Of a stretch of DNA of 64,000 bases, positions 24,313 to 33,361 are shown piece after piece. A model generated the notes under the pieces. It saw only the letters and a program-made list of their open reading frames with translations. It was not told the origin of the DNA and did no database searches. The position numbers and the translations under genes were made by a program. The number at the start of each line of letters is the position of its first letter. Position 1 is the first letter of the stretch. The DNA comes from Acidobacteria bacterium Ga0077534 (GTDB lineage: Bacteria > Acidobacteriota > Blastocatellia > Pyrinomonadales > Pyrinomonadaceae), in contig LNEI01000019.1 in the NCBI GenBank assembly GCA_001464455.1, positions 1 through 64,000 on the forward strand, in the 5' to 3' direction.

Positions 24313-25707
24313 ATGGACAGACGCAGTTTCATTCGCGACCTTGGTTATTTTTCCGGCGGCCTTGCTCTTGCGTGTTCCTCGCTGAGCAACAGGGCGGCAA
24401 ATCTGGTGGCCGAAGCTCCCGCAAAGGCCTACGGTTACGGCGAACTTTTTCCGGTTGCTGCCAAGAACACCGGAGAAACGTTGATCACGCTTCCAAAGGG
24501 CTTTGAATACAACGTTCTCGGTAGGATAAAGTCGATCATGTCCGACGGACGCCCGACGCCGGGAGCTCATGACGGAATGTGGACATTCAAGGTTGGAAAG
24601 CAGTTCCGCATAGTTCGCAATCATGAGGTAAGCAATGGCCAGGTTCCGCGTGAAGGCTCGGCCATCGGCAGTTCGAACCACTACGACGAGATGGCCGGCG
24701 GCGGAACGACCACCCTTATTATCGATCCGAAAACAAACACGGTCGTTAAGGATTTTGTCAGCCTTTCCGGAACTCTGATCAATTGCGCCGGCGGGCCCAC
24801 TCCGTGGGGAAGCTGGATCACTTGTGAAGAAACGACGCTCGGCCCGACGGTCAGGACGAATTCGAGAGGTGTCAAGATCGGTGGATATCCGAAACCGCAT
24901 GGCTATTGTTTTGAGGTCTCGGCAAAAGCTGAGAGCCCGGTAACGCCCGTACCGCTGAAAGCAATGGGCAGATTTACGCATGAAGCGATAGCGGTTGGTA
25001 AAAAGGGAGTTATTTACCTAACCGAGGATTACAACCCGAGCGGTTTCTACAGGTTTCTGCCGAGAAAAGAGAAAAAGCTTGCAGAGGGCGGTACGCTCCA
25101 GATGCTGAGCGTCGTAAATAAGCCTGAGTACGATACGCGGAGCGGACAGACCAATGGCGTCCGCCTCCAGGCACAATGGGTGACGATCGACAACCCCGAC
25201 CCGCAGGAGGCAGACATCGACCCGTTGGCGGTATTTAAGCAGGGCCGAGCTAAGGGCGGTGCTCTGTTTAACAGGCTCGAAGGGTGCTGCACCGATAGGA
25301 ACGGAAATATTTACTTCACCTCGACCTCCGGCGGCGACCAAAAGGCGGGACAGATCTGGCGGTATGAGCGAAAGGATCGCGACACGGGATTCCTAACGCT
25401 AGTTTATGAATCGCCCAGCAAAGACCTGCTGTACATGCCGGACAATATCTGTCTTCGTCCGAAATCGGATCTCGTTTTCGTCTGTGAAGACGGCGATTAT
25501 CCGGGAATGGAATCGAAGAATTTTGTTCGGATACTTTCGCCTGACGGAAAAATGGCGGATTTTGCCAGAAATGTTAGTACTGAGCACCCGCGAAGCGAGT
25601 TTGCTGGTTCGACTTTCTCGCAGGACGGCAGGACATTGTTTGTGAATTTGCAGTCGGCGGGTGTTACGCTCGCTATCTGGGGCGACTGGAAGAACTTTCG
25701 CTCGTAA
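24313..25707 (+). CDS. PhoX-like (DUF839) phosphatase with Tat signal
   Basis: 464 residues. The start at 24313 places a Tat motif (MDRRSFIRDLGYFSGG) at the N-terminus; a TTG at 24298 is the alternative. The DUF839/PhoX fold is seen in DGMWTFKVGKQFRIVRNHE, CAGGPTPWGSWITCEET, GRFTHEAIAVGKKGVIYLTED and NICLRPKSDLVFVCEDG. PhoX alkaline phosphatases are exported folded with a calcium-iron cofactor and release phosphate from organic esters. The gene is followed 15 nt later by the ATPase gene. Confidence 0.85.
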   Translation: MDRRSFIRDLGYFSGGLALACSSLSNRAANLVAEAPAKAYGYGELFPVAAKNTGETLITLPKGFEYNVLGRIKSIMSDGRPTPGAHDGMWTFKVGKQFRIVRNHEVSNGQVPREGSAIGSSNHYDEMAGGGTTTLIIDPKTNTVVKDFVSLSGTLINCAGGPTPWGSWITCEETTLGPTVRTNSRGVKIGGYPKPHGYCFEVSAKAESPVTPVPLKAMGRFTHEAIAVGKKGVIYLTEDYNPSGFYRFLPRKEKKLAEGGTLQMLSVVNKPEYDTRSGQTNGVRLQAQWVTIDNPDPQEADIDPLAVFKQGRAKGGALFNRLEGCCTDRNGNIYFTSTSGGDQKAGQIWRYERKDRDTGFLTLVYESPSKDLLYMPDNICLRPKSDLVFVCEDGDYPGMESKNFVRILSPDGKMADFARNVSTEHPRSEFAGSTFSQDGRTLFVNLQSAGVTLAIWGDWKNFRS

Positions 25708-25721
25708 CCGTATAGGATCAA

Positions 25722-26525
25722 ATGGAATTAGCAGTTGAAAAATATAAAGTCGCCGTCGAGCCGTTTTATCTCCCGGTCGGCCGCGAGATCGAGCTTTTTG
25801 AGGCCGCTTTTGCGGCGAAACTTCCCGCCATGCTCAAGGGGCCGACGGGTTGTGGAAAAACGCGTTTTGTCGAATACATGGCGTACCGTCTCGGCAGGCC
25901 GCTGATAACGGTCGCGTGTCACGAGGACCTTTCCGCGACTGATCTGGTCGGGCGTTTCCTGCTCGAAGGCGAAGAGACCGTTTGGCACGACGGGCCGCTG
26001 ACGGCGGCGGTGCGGGCCGGAGCGATCTGCTATCTGGATGAGGTCGTCGAGGCCAGAAAAGACACCGTCGTGATCATCCATCCGCTCACCGACGACCGCC
26101 GCCGTCTGCCAATAGAGAAACGCGGGACCGTGATCGAGGCTCCGCCGGAGTTCATGCTCGTTGTATCGTACAATCCGGGATATCAATCGATAATCAAGGA
26201 CCTCAAACAGTCGACCCGCCAGCGCTTCGTAGCGATGGAATTTGACTACCCCGATGCCGATGCCGAGACGGAGATCGTGGCGAAAGAAGGCGGGATCGAG
26301 AAGGACGTCGCCGCTGACCTCGTAAAGATCGGGCAAAAGGTCCGCAACCTCCGCGGCCACGGCCTCGAAGAAGGCGTCTCGACCCGCCTCCTCATCTACG
26401 CCGCCCAAATGATCGCCCAAGGCATCTCACCACTCGACGCAGCCGAAGTCGCCATCTGCTCCCCCATCACCGACGACCGCGAACTCCAGCGAAGCATACG
26501 CGAGATCGTGACGACGATAATTTAA
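25722..26525 (+). CDS. AAA+ ATPase of the CbbQ/NirQ/NorQ (MoxR-related) group
   Basis: 267 residues. Walker A is GPTGCGKT (near 41-48), Walker B is [11 protein letters not shown], and the lid and sensor are [13 protein letters not shown] and [14 protein letters not shown]. The C-terminal CbbQ_C-like part follows. Members remodel metalloenzymes such as Rubisco or NO reductase together with a von Willebrand A partner. No such partner (CbbO/NorD) lies next to it. It may share a transcript with the PhoX gene 15 nt upstream. Confidence 0.88.
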   Translation: MELAVEKYKVAVEPFYLPVGREIELFEAAFAAKLPAMLKGPTGCGKTRFVEYMAYRLGRPLITVACHEDLSATDLVGRFLLEGEETVWHDGPLTAAVRAGAICYLDEVVEARKDTVVIIHPLTDDRRRLPIEKRGTVIEAPPEFMLVVSYNPGYQSIIKDLKQSTRQRFVAMEFDYPDADAETEIVAKEGGIEKDVAADLVKIGQKVRNLRGHGLEEGVSTRLLIYAAQMIAQGISPLDAAEVAICSPITDDRELQRSIREIVTTII

Positions 26526-26568
26526 TATGCTGTTAATTTCATAGAAACCGCTGTATTCTGAAGCTAGT

Positions 26569-26820
26569 ATGACGAATGAGGAGCTCTTAAAAGAAATACC
26601 CTCTTTACCTGACTCGGTTAAGTTGCGAATTGCGAAGATGATCGCCTCGTTTCGTAAGCAGTCGGATCATCCGTCTAGTGATCGAGCAGCGAAAGTTCCG
26701 CTTCGCGATGAGCCGTTTGTTGGAATGTGGTCTGACCGTGAGGACATGAAAGATCCAGTCGAATGGGTCAGGAATGTTCGCAGAACTGATTGGGATCGTA
26801 GCGATAGATGGAAAGAATAA
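26569..26820 (+). CDS. Probable antitoxin of a VapBC-like pair
   Basis: 83 residues. The N-terminal helix pattern (ELLKEIPSLPDSVKLRIAKMI) and the C-terminal acidic, Trp-rich part (FVGMWSDREDMKDPVEWVRN, then RTDWDR) fit antitoxins that pair with PIN-domain toxins. Its end overlaps the start of the toxin gene by 13 nt. It has no recognised DNA-binding motif of a known VapB class. The role is inferred from position and tail composition. Confidence 0.75.
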   Translation: MTNEELLKEIPSLPDSVKLRIAKMIASFRKQSDHPSSDRAAKVPLRDEPFVGMWSDREDMKDPVEWVRNVRRTDWDRSDRWKE

Positions 26821-27194
26821 TTGTTGACTCGGACATTCTTATCCTTGTGTCACGAAACATTCCCGCGGCAGTTCTGTACCTCGAAAACTTGGAAAAGACT
26901 CGCGGCGTAGCTTTGAGCGCGGTTTCGGCTTTCGAGCTCCTTATTGGAAGTCTCAACAAAGCCGATCAAGTCGCGATAACCAAGTTTCTCTCACGTTTCG
27001 AACACATCCACATCGCAGAGGACATTTCCGAAACAGCCCTGAAGCTCCTAGAACGTTATAGACTAAGCCACGGATTATTGATGGCGGACGCCCTGATCGC
27101 AGCAACTGCTCTCGTCAATGATCTGGAGATAGTGACAAGGAATACGAAGGATTTCAGATGTATTGACGGATTGAGACTGGTTGAGTATCCGTAG
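26808..27194 (+). CDS. PIN-domain ribonuclease toxin (VapC-like)
   Basis: 128 residues. PIN signature acidic residues are visible: D8 in IIVDSDILIL, E43 in AVSAFELLIG, D92 in LLMADALIAATA and D112 in VTRNTKDFRCI. These metal ligands are needed for RNA cleavage, so the toxin appears intact. It overlaps the antitoxin gene by 13 nt, the usual order for VapBC. Downstream 27195-27383 shows no convincing gene. Confidence 0.9.
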   Translation: MERIIVDSDILILVSRNIPAAVLYLENLEKTRGVALSAVSAFELLIGSLNKADQVAITKFLSRFEHIHIAEDISETALKLLERYRLSHGLLMADALIAATALVNDLEIVTRNTKDFRCIDGLRLVEYP

Positions 27195-27383
27195 GATAGG
27201 CGAGAGAAAGGCAAAACCCTCGTCTACGACCCTCATACCTCCGTACCCTCCAAACTACCCAACGACATCCAAACCCGCCTCCGCGAACTCCCGATCGATA
27301 GCTGGAGATGCTGGGCGAGATGTTAGAGCAATGAAAAGAGCCGACAGCATATCTGAGCATATGGATAGCGCATCAAAAGAGGT

Positions 27384-27980
27384 ATGAGAATACTAGCAAT
27401 CGGATTAAGCCTGATGGTCACAGTCGCGTTTTGCGCCCGTGTGGACTACGCGCAATGCGAGCTTTTGGATAAGCGCAACGACATGCTTTTCGTGACGTTT
27501 GAGCGGCCTGCTCAATTCAGCGACGATATTGAAAAGCCGAAAGTGGGAGTAGTCTTACGTCTTCGAAATAACTCGAGTTGTGACGTCGAGATACGAGCTG
27601 ACTCGGCGGATAGTTTCTTTAAGCCTATTCCTAAGAACGCAACCCCGATTCAATTTATTAAGCGAGAGATCGACTACGTCCTTCCGAATGAAACATTCGT
27701 CCCGCAACTTAATTACAAGATTCCATCGCAACGGGGTGATATAAACGTTCCGGGCGGCCATGTAAAGTTTGATTTCCAACTCCTCTCGGGACGTAGCATT
27801 CTCTTCGCGGTACCTGTCGCTGATTTCCAACGGAGTGTTAATAACGGGCGAATCGATATCCCATTCGAATACTCATCGCAAAAAGAACGCTCTTCCTATC
27901 CCAGTGTCAGACATGTGGTTCATTTCTATTTCGGCTCTCTTCCGGAAAATATCCGGCTGAGAAAGGTAAGGAATCGCTAG
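27384..27980 (+). CDS. Exported protein of unknown function
   Basis: 198 residues with a signal peptide (residues 1-23, ending VDYAQ). The mature part has a beta-rich composition: VGVVLRLRNNSSCDVEIRAD, FVPQLNYKIPSQRGDINVPG, then SILFAVPVADFQRS. A single Cys pair is present. The order of strands (perhaps an immunoglobulin-like fold) suggests a periplasmic or cell-surface protein. I do not recognise a family. Confidence 0.65.
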   Translation: MRILAIGLSLMVTVAFCARVDYAQCELLDKRNDMLFVTFERPAQFSDDIEKPKVGVVLRLRNNSSCDVEIRADSADSFFKPIPKNATPIQFIKREIDYVLPNETFVPQLNYKIPSQRGDINVPGGHVKFDFQLLSGRSILFAVPVADFQRSVNNGRIDIPFEYSSQKERSSYPSVRHVVHFYFGSLPENIRLRKVRNR

Positions 27981-28065
27981 GGCATCTGATTTTACGACTG
28001 TAATTTTTAGCACGGCGGAACATCTGGTCGACGACACATGTAGGACAGAAATCGGAAAATTCCTC

Positions 28066-28094
28066 TTGACAAACTGTCCTATCGGTGCAATCAT
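28066..28094 (+). promoter_or_regulatory. Candidate sigma-70 promoter upstream of the TonB receptor
   Basis: TTGACA at 28066-28071 and AATCAT at 28089-28094 with 17 bp between. The -10 box is weak (four of six). It would drive a leader of about 390 nt before the receptor start, crossing the hairpin at 28198-28243. Confidence 0.45.
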
Positions 28095-28197
28095 TTCTCA
28101 TATACAGAACCACCGCACCGGTTCTGCGGTTCTTTGAAAATAGATGATCATGTTACACCGCTGTTTCAAGCATGAGGAACCGCGTTTCGTCTGCAGG

Positions 28198-28243
28198 TCG
28201 TTCCACTTGCTTGTTTTGTGTTTTAGCAAGTGGAACGATTTTT
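28198..28243 (+). terminator. Intrinsic terminator upstream of the TonB receptor
   Basis: TCGTTCCACTTGCT and AGCAAGTGGAACGA pair perfectly over 14 bp, with a T/G-rich loop, then TTTTT. The arm sequence GTTCCAC recurs at about 28279 and its inverse GTGGAAC at about 28297, so a competing fold is possible. The rest of 27981-28485 holds no gene that I can support. Confidence 0.8.
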
Positions 28244-28485
28244 CCCTGTATGTTACTGAAAACAGGCTGGTTAGCCGTTCCACCTTCAGCATGTATGTGG
28301 AACGATATTACTGTTGAAACGATCGTCGAAAAGAAGGTTCGCCGACTAGAGTTAACATTCTTTTAACACTCCGTTCATTTTCACGTAACCCTTGCGCAAT
28401 ATCTTTGGAAGTTGCTTCCTGAGATCACAGAATAATATTGCGCCCGAGCGTCGCCCTCCGAGGGCTGTGCGGGGCCGGAGTAAAC

Positions 28486-31473
28486 ATGAAAACAAGCGTT
28501 ACCATCACGGCGTTCTTTAAATTCTTTTCGGTAATCATCCTTTTTTCAACCTCGATCCTCGCCCAGTCAGATTCAGGCAGTGCGGCGATCGATGGCATAG
28601 TCAAAGATCAGAACGGAGCAGTCGTCGTCGGGGCGACAGTTGTTATCAAAAACAAGGGCACTGGCCTCGAACGGACAGTCACGACCGATTCGAAAGGCTA
28701 CTTTTCCGCGAGCGTTCTGCCCGTTGGCACATACACCTTGACCACCAAGGCTCAGGGCTTTGCCGAGCTCGAAAGGTCTGCGACCTTAACCGTGGGCGAA
28801 TCAACCCCCCTCGAGATCGTCCTTTCATTGCAAGGGGCGAGCGTCTCGGTCGATGTTACAGGCGACACCGACCTGATCAACACCGACAGCGAAACGACCG
28901 GTTCGACGATCTCGCCCAGATTGGTCTCTGACCTTCCGGTTCGCGGCCGCAATTTTACTGAGTTTGTTCAGCTAACACCCGGCGTCGTGCAGGAAGGCGA
29001 CCGCAGCGGCCTGGTCATCTCGGGCCAGCGATCGATCAACTCAAATGTGGCGATCGACGGTGCAGATTTCAATGACGCCCTGCAGGGAAATCAACGCGGC
29101 GGAAACGAATCCGTCTTTTTCTTCCCTCAAACCGCGATCCGCGAGTTTCAGGTCGTACGTTCAGGGGCAACGGCTGAGATCGGCCGAACCGGTGCGGGAT
29201 TTGTTAATGCGGTGACAAAATCGGGGACGAATGAAGTTCGCGGCGAAGTTTTCTACTTCAACCGCAACAAACATCTGACATCCCCTGACGCGTATGGGCA
29301 AGATCTGGATAACGCACAGAATCAATTTGGCGGCTCGATCGGCGGGCCGATCATTCGCGACCGCGCGTTTTACTTTATCGGCCTTGAGCAGAATTTCCTG
29401 CGGGTTCCGTTCGTGGTAGATTTCCAGGACGTTCCGGGCGTTGCATTACCGGCCAGCCTCGCCGCCCTCGAAGGCGAACAGCGAGGAACCAATAATCCAA
29501 CCGCATTCTTCGGTCGACTCGACTTTCAACCGACGCCAAAGAATTCGCTCAACTTCCAGTACAGCTACACGCGTTTTCGCGGCGAGAACTTCTCATTCGA
29601 AAATCCCCGCCAGGACGTTGCGGTCGAGGGCAACTATACCCGCAAGAATACGAGCGGCGGACTAAAAGGAGCTCTTGTTTCGGTCATCAGTCCGAAGCTG
29701 ATCAACGAGTTTCGCGGGCAATATGCGACGGACAACCGGCTCGAAGAACCGAATTCGACCATTGGCCAGGCCGTGGTTGCTGGCTTTGGTTCACTCGGCG
29801 GAGACCGTGCCCGGCCACGTCTATTTGAAACGACGCGGTACCAGGTAACAAACAATCTGAGTTTCGACTCCGGCCGTCATCGCCTGCGTATCGGCGGTGA
29901 TATCAATATCAATCAGGTCGCGCAGAAACGTCAGTCAAATACTCAGCCGCGTTTCGATTTTGAGAGCCGTGCGGTAAGCGGCGTTACGATCGCGACCGGT
30001 CTCGAGAACTATATAAATCTCCGTCCTCGCCGTTTCCGCCAGACGCTGGCCGCCGTTAGTCCGGAAGACTTGCTTTATACGGGCACTCAGCAGGAATACG
30101 CGTTTTTCGTTCAGGACCGCATAAAAATGACGGATCAGCTGGCTCTGAACATCGGGCTACGGTACGAGGCTCAGTTCAATCCGCAGCCGCGTAATCCGAA
30201 TCCGGCGATCCCACAAACCGCACGGATCCCGAACGATCTCAATCAGTGGCAGCCGCGTCTCGGCCTGGCCTACGACGTTCGCGGTGAAGGCAAGACTGTC
30301 ATCCGTCTTTCAGCTGGTATTTTTGCGGCACGCACACCGGCTAACCTTTTCCAGCGAGTAACTACTGATAACGGGCTGACCACGCAGGAGATAGAGATCG
30401 CCGAGGTTACCGCATGCCGTAATTCGACGGTTGTTAATCTCGCGGGCTGCCGCCTTCGTGGGCCAAATGCTCTTATAAACTACCCGAATGGATTTTCAAA
30501 CTTAACCCCAGCTCTCGCCGCGTTTATTGTAAGGCCGCGAGTGTTTGGGTTTGAGCCAGGTTTCAAAAACCCACGGTCTTTCCAGTCCTCGGCGACGGTA
30601 GAGCAAAGACTCGGCAATGACCTGGTCCTAACCGTCGGTTACACCCACAACTCAACCTACAATCTGCAGCGACGAGTTGACCGCAATCTGTTTCCACCAA
30701 CGGTGAATGCGGCCGGCTTCCCTGTCTTTTCGGCCACCAGGCCAAACCCGACAATATCGCAGCTTGAGATAAACGAGTCGTCGGCACATTCGACGTACGA
30801 CGCGCTTTCAGTGTCGCTCCGGCGAAGATTTGCTGACCGCTTTCAGTTTGAGACCAACTACACCTGGGCAAATAACGAGGACGACGATTCAAATGAACGA
30901 AATTTCTCCCGTCAGCCAACGCTAAACCCATTCAACCTGAAAGCCGAGGCCGGCCCCTCGAAACAGGATGTCCGGCATAATCTGAACGTCAGCGGTCTCT
31001 ATGACCTGGGCTACGGATTCTCGATCAGCACGATCATTGTCGCGAGAAGCGGTTTCCCGTTCACGGCTTTGATCACCGACGGCGAAGATTTCAATAACGA
31101 TCTCAACGACGCCAATGACCGTGTCACAGTGGCCGGTGCAGTTTCCGGCAGGAACGCATTTCGACAGCCGCGATTCTTTAACATGGATCTCAGGCTATTG
31201 AAGGCGTTCCGCTTTGGCGAGACAAAGCGTCTCGACCTGTCGGCTGAGCTTTTCAACGCAACACGAAATACTAACAAGGGCTTTGGTGTTGATTCGATAA
31301 GTAATTTCTGTACGGGAACCTCGTCGCTCAACGATACGGCAAACCCGCTTCAGATATCCTGCCCGAGCGGCTTCTTTCCAAATGTTCGTGCACTCGAGCC
31401 AACAAGCGCACCGTCGACTGCACGCTTCGGCGGCCCGCGGCAGCTTCAATTGGGTGCACGTTTTGTGTTCTAA
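28486..31473 (+). CDS. TonB-dependent receptor, Oar-like, with N-terminal carboxypeptidase-regulatory domain
   Basis: 995 residues from the ATG at 28486 (GGGGCCGGAG ribosome site). The signal peptide ends at SILAQ. Residues about 30-110 form a CarboxypepD_reg-like domain (GIVKDQNGAVVVGATVVIKN to LTVGESTPLEIVL). A plug domain follows (LPVRGRNFTEFVQLTPGV, then REFQVVRSGATAEIGR). The remainder is a beta-barrel ending in the aromatic ARFVF. This is the large acidobacterial outer-membrane receptor type used for uptake of bulky substrates. No ligand is suggested by neighbours. Confidence 0.93.
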   Translation: MKTSVTITAFFKFFSVIILFSTSILAQSDSGSAAIDGIVKDQNGAVVVGATVVIKNKGTGLERTVTTDSKGYFSASVLPVGTYTLTTKAQGFAELERSATLTVGESTPLEIVLSLQGASVSVDVTGDTDLINTDSETTGSTISPRLVSDLPVRGRNFTEFVQLTPGVVQEGDRSGLVISGQRSINSNVAIDGADFNDALQGNQRGGNESVFFFPQTAIREFQVVRSGATAEIGRTGAGFVNAVTKSGTNEVRGEVFYFNRNKHLTSPDAYGQDLDNAQNQFGGSIGGPIIRDRAFYFIGLEQNFLRVPFVVDFQDVPGVALPASLAALEGEQRGTNNPTAFFGRLDFQPTPKNSLNFQYSYTRFRGENFSFENPRQDVAVEGNYTRKNTSGGLKGALVSVISPKLINEFRGQYATDNRLEEPNSTIGQAVVAGFGSLGGDRARPRLFETTRYQVTNNLSFDSGRHRLRIGGDININQVAQKRQSNTQPRFDFESRAVSGVTIATGLENYINLRPRRFRQTLAAVSPEDLLYTGTQQEYAFFVQDRIKMTDQLALNIGLRYEAQFNPQPRNPNPAIPQTARIPNDLNQWQPRLGLAYDVRGEGKTVIRLSAGIFAARTPANLFQRVTTDNGLTTQEIEIAEVTACRNSTVVNLAGCRLRGPNALINYPNGFSNLTPALAAFIVRPRVFGFEPGFKNPRSFQSSATVEQRLGNDLVLTVGYTHNSTYNLQRRVDRNLFPPTVNAAGFPVFSATRPNPTISQLEINESSAHSTYDALSVSLRRRFADRFQFETNYTWANNEDDDSNERNFSRQPTLNPFNLKAEAGPSKQDVRHNLNVSGLYDLGYGFSISTIIVARSGFPFTALITDGEDFNNDLNDANDRVTVAGAVSGRNAFRQPRFFNMDLRLLKAFRFGETKRLDLSAELFNATRNTNKGFGVDSISNFCTGTSSLNDTANPLQISCPSGFFPNVRALEPTSAPSTARFGGPRQLQLGARFVF

Positions 31474-31494
31474 AAGCACCTGAACGCAACTACA

Positions 31495-31542
31495 CATCGC
31501 TCCGTTACGTAGGCCATCTACGAAACGGAGCGATGCTTTTTT
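31495..31542 (+). terminator. Intrinsic terminator after the TonB receptor
   Basis: CATCGCTCCGTT pairs with AACGGAGCGATG around a central ACGTAGGCCATCTACG that can extend the stem, followed by CTTTTTT. It lies 21 nt after the receptor stop codon. Confidence 0.9.
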
Positions 31543-31612
31543 AGGTAATTTGAATGGCAGGTTGCGGTTTTTAACTGCTTCGCTGATTATCTATTCAGTG
31601 AAATCTGCGGTT

Positions 31613-32464
31613 ATGAGCAATAGAAATATCAGCAGCGTTGGGATCGTCGTAAAGCCAGATCATGCCGAGGCTCATTCGACGGCGAACGAACTCTCTGCAT
31701 GGCTGCGAGCAAACGGGCTCGACGCCCTGGGCGAACCGATCAATGCGTCGGACATTAGAGCCGATGCCCACCTCGGTATCGATTCTGACCTGATTGTGGT
31801 GCTCGGCGGTGATGGAACGATGATCTCGACCGCCCGGTTAATAGGCGATCGCGATGTGCTGGTACTCGGCATAAATTACGGAAGTCTTGGATACTTGACC
31901 GATTTTCGTATCGAAGAGATGTTCCCCGCCATCGAATCGATAATTGCCGGAGAATATGACATAGACCGCCGGGTGATGCTCGACGCGGAACATTGGCGTG
32001 GCGGTGAGAAACTAGCCGAGGGACGCATCCTGAACGATGTAGTCGTCAACAAGGCGGCACTTGCCCGCATCATCGAGATCGATGTGCGGCTGAACGAACT
32101 TTTCGTCAATACCTTCCGCGCTGATGGCCTCATTATCTCGACGCCGACCGGCTCGACCGCCTACAATCTCTCCGCCGGCGGCCCTATCGTGTACCCGTCG
32201 ATGAACGCAGTTGTTCTCACGCCGATCTGCCCGTTTACCCTGACAAACCGTCCGATCGTCGTCCCCGACAGCGCCGCTATCGAACTAACCCTCCACCACG
32301 AAAACGAAGGCGTCGTCCTCAGCCTCGACGGCCAAACCGGCTACCCAATGCAGGCTCGCGATCGCGTCGTCATCCGCAAAAGCGAAACTACATTCAACCT
32401 GGTCCAACCCGCTAATCGAAACTATTTTGATGTTTTGAGAGATAAGCTGAAGTGGGGAAGGTAA
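31613..32464 (+). CDS. nadK: NAD kinase
   Basis: Phosphorylates NAD to NADP. 283 residues from the ATG at 31613 (MSNRNISSVGIVVKPDH); an extension to 31550 begins inside the receptor terminator region and is unlikely. Key motifs are present: the GGDGT loop (VVLGGDGTMIS), LGINYGSLGYLTDF, NDVVVNKAALARI and TPTGSTAYNLSAGGPIV. The length is normal for bacterial NadK. The gene stands alone on the plus strand. Confidence 0.95.
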   Translation: MSNRNISSVGIVVKPDHAEAHSTANELSAWLRANGLDALGEPINASDIRADAHLGIDSDLIVVLGGDGTMISTARLIGDRDVLVLGINYGSLGYLTDFRIEEMFPAIESIIAGEYDIDRRVMLDAEHWRGGEKLAEGRILNDVVVNKAALARIIEIDVRLNELFVNTFRADGLIISTPTGSTAYNLSAGGPIVYPSMNAVVLTPICPFTLTNRPIVVPDSAAIELTLHHENEGVVLSLDGQTGYPMQARDRVVIRKSETTFNLVQPANRNYFDVLRDKLKWGR

Positions 32465-32468
32465 TAAA

Positions 32469-32999
32469 TCAATCAACCCCCAGGCTGTCATAGAAAGGCA
32501 AAAAAAGGCGTCTATAATCATCATTGCGAGAGATATGCCGCCCAGTTAGCATGTGGACGGTTTCGTTACGTGATCTTAGGTCAACAAAATGTCCTTGAGA
32601 ATCAAAAATCTGAACGAATCGTTTTGAACCCTTAGATTCAATTAGTATATACCCGGTAAAGATGGGTATTGCTGCAGCTAGAAACCCCTCTTTTCCTTCA
32701 CCGCTTTCCTTGATTACCCATTCGAACAACTCATTAATGCCATCGATGTCCAGCCGGATATGGTCACCGTAAAGATGTAACCACATCGTCGCACAGTTAG
32801 CGTTGGTTTTGGATTGAACCGAGAATAAAGCCGAAAAAGATCCCGAATTTTCCTTTTCAAACTCAAAATCAATGTTGGTGGATAATGGCTTCTGACCAAG
32901 GCCGGTCAGAAATTCATCCATAAGCATTATTTGAGCACGAACCCGATGGTCAAACTCAAACTCCACTAGCAGATCACAAATAGGGGTTTTCGTCTCCAT
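32469..32999 (-). CDS. Protein of unknown function
   Basis: 176 residues, acidic, without signal peptide or membrane segments. It opens METKTPICDLLVEFEFDHRV and ends RNDDYRRLFLPFYDSLGVD. The middle strands (ATMWLHLYGDHIRLDIDGI, GYILIESKGSKRFVQIFDSQ) suggest an alpha/beta protein. The two genes after it on the minus strand are not clearly linked. I recognise no family. It converges on nadK with a 4-nt gap. Confidence 0.6.
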   Translation of the reverse strand: METKTPICDLLVEFEFDHRVRAQIMLMDEFLTGLGQKPLSTNIDFEFEKENSGSFSALFSVQSKTNANCATMWLHLYGDHIRLDIDGINELFEWVIKESGEGKEGFLAAAIPIFTGYILIESKGSKRFVQIFDSQGHFVDLRSRNETVHMLTGRHISRNDDYRRLFLPFYDSLGVD

Positions 33000-33004
33000 A
33001 TTCG

Positions 33005-33361
33005 TTAAAATAATAGTGATGGCTGCGAGTCGTCATTTTCAAAATTCGCGGGCCACCATTGAAACTTTCCCAGATCGCACTTGCCGTTTGCGTCAAATAT
33101 CACGCCCTCGGCTTCGAGCAGTTCTTGTTGGAGATTCATTGGAATGGTGAGACGGCCGGTCGAGCATTTTCCTTGGGAATTGATGACCCGTTGCCACGGC
33201 ACTCCATCGTCAGCTCCGTGCATGACGTAGCCGATGGTTCTGGCTGTATAGCCTTCGCCGAGAACGATCGCGAGTTGGCCGTAGGTCATCACCATCCCTA
33301 GCGGGATCTGGCGGACGATAAAATAGACGCGTTCGCGATAGAGAGGGTCGTTTACGGTCAT
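33005..33361 (-). CDS. Alkyltransferase-like protein (MGMT family, Trp in place of Cys)
   Basis: 118 residues of the O6-alkylguanine-DNA alkyltransferase C-terminal domain. The usual PCHRV active site is replaced by P55-W56-Q57-R58-V59, so it cannot accept the alkyl group. Such ATL proteins bind O6-alkylguanine in DNA and recruit nucleotide-excision repair. The helix-turn-helix IPLGMVMTYGQLAIVLG and the arginine finger in YTARTIGYVMHG are present. The start codon directly follows the stop of the cyclase gene, so the two are co-transcribed. Confidence 0.92.
   Translation of the reverse strand: MTVNDPLYRERVYFIVRQIPLGMVMTYGQLAIVLGEGYTARTIGYVMHGADDGVPWQRVINSQGKCSTGRLTIPMNLQQELLEAEGVIFDANGKCDLGKFQWWPANFENDDSQPSLLF

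Noticed and set aside
24274-24981. 235-codon frame opposite the PhoX-like gene
   Set aside because: Shadow frame; the plus strand has a Tat signal and the full PhoX pattern.
27195-27383. Short frame between the PIN toxin and the exported protein
   Set aside because: No ribosome site and a composition typical of a random frame.
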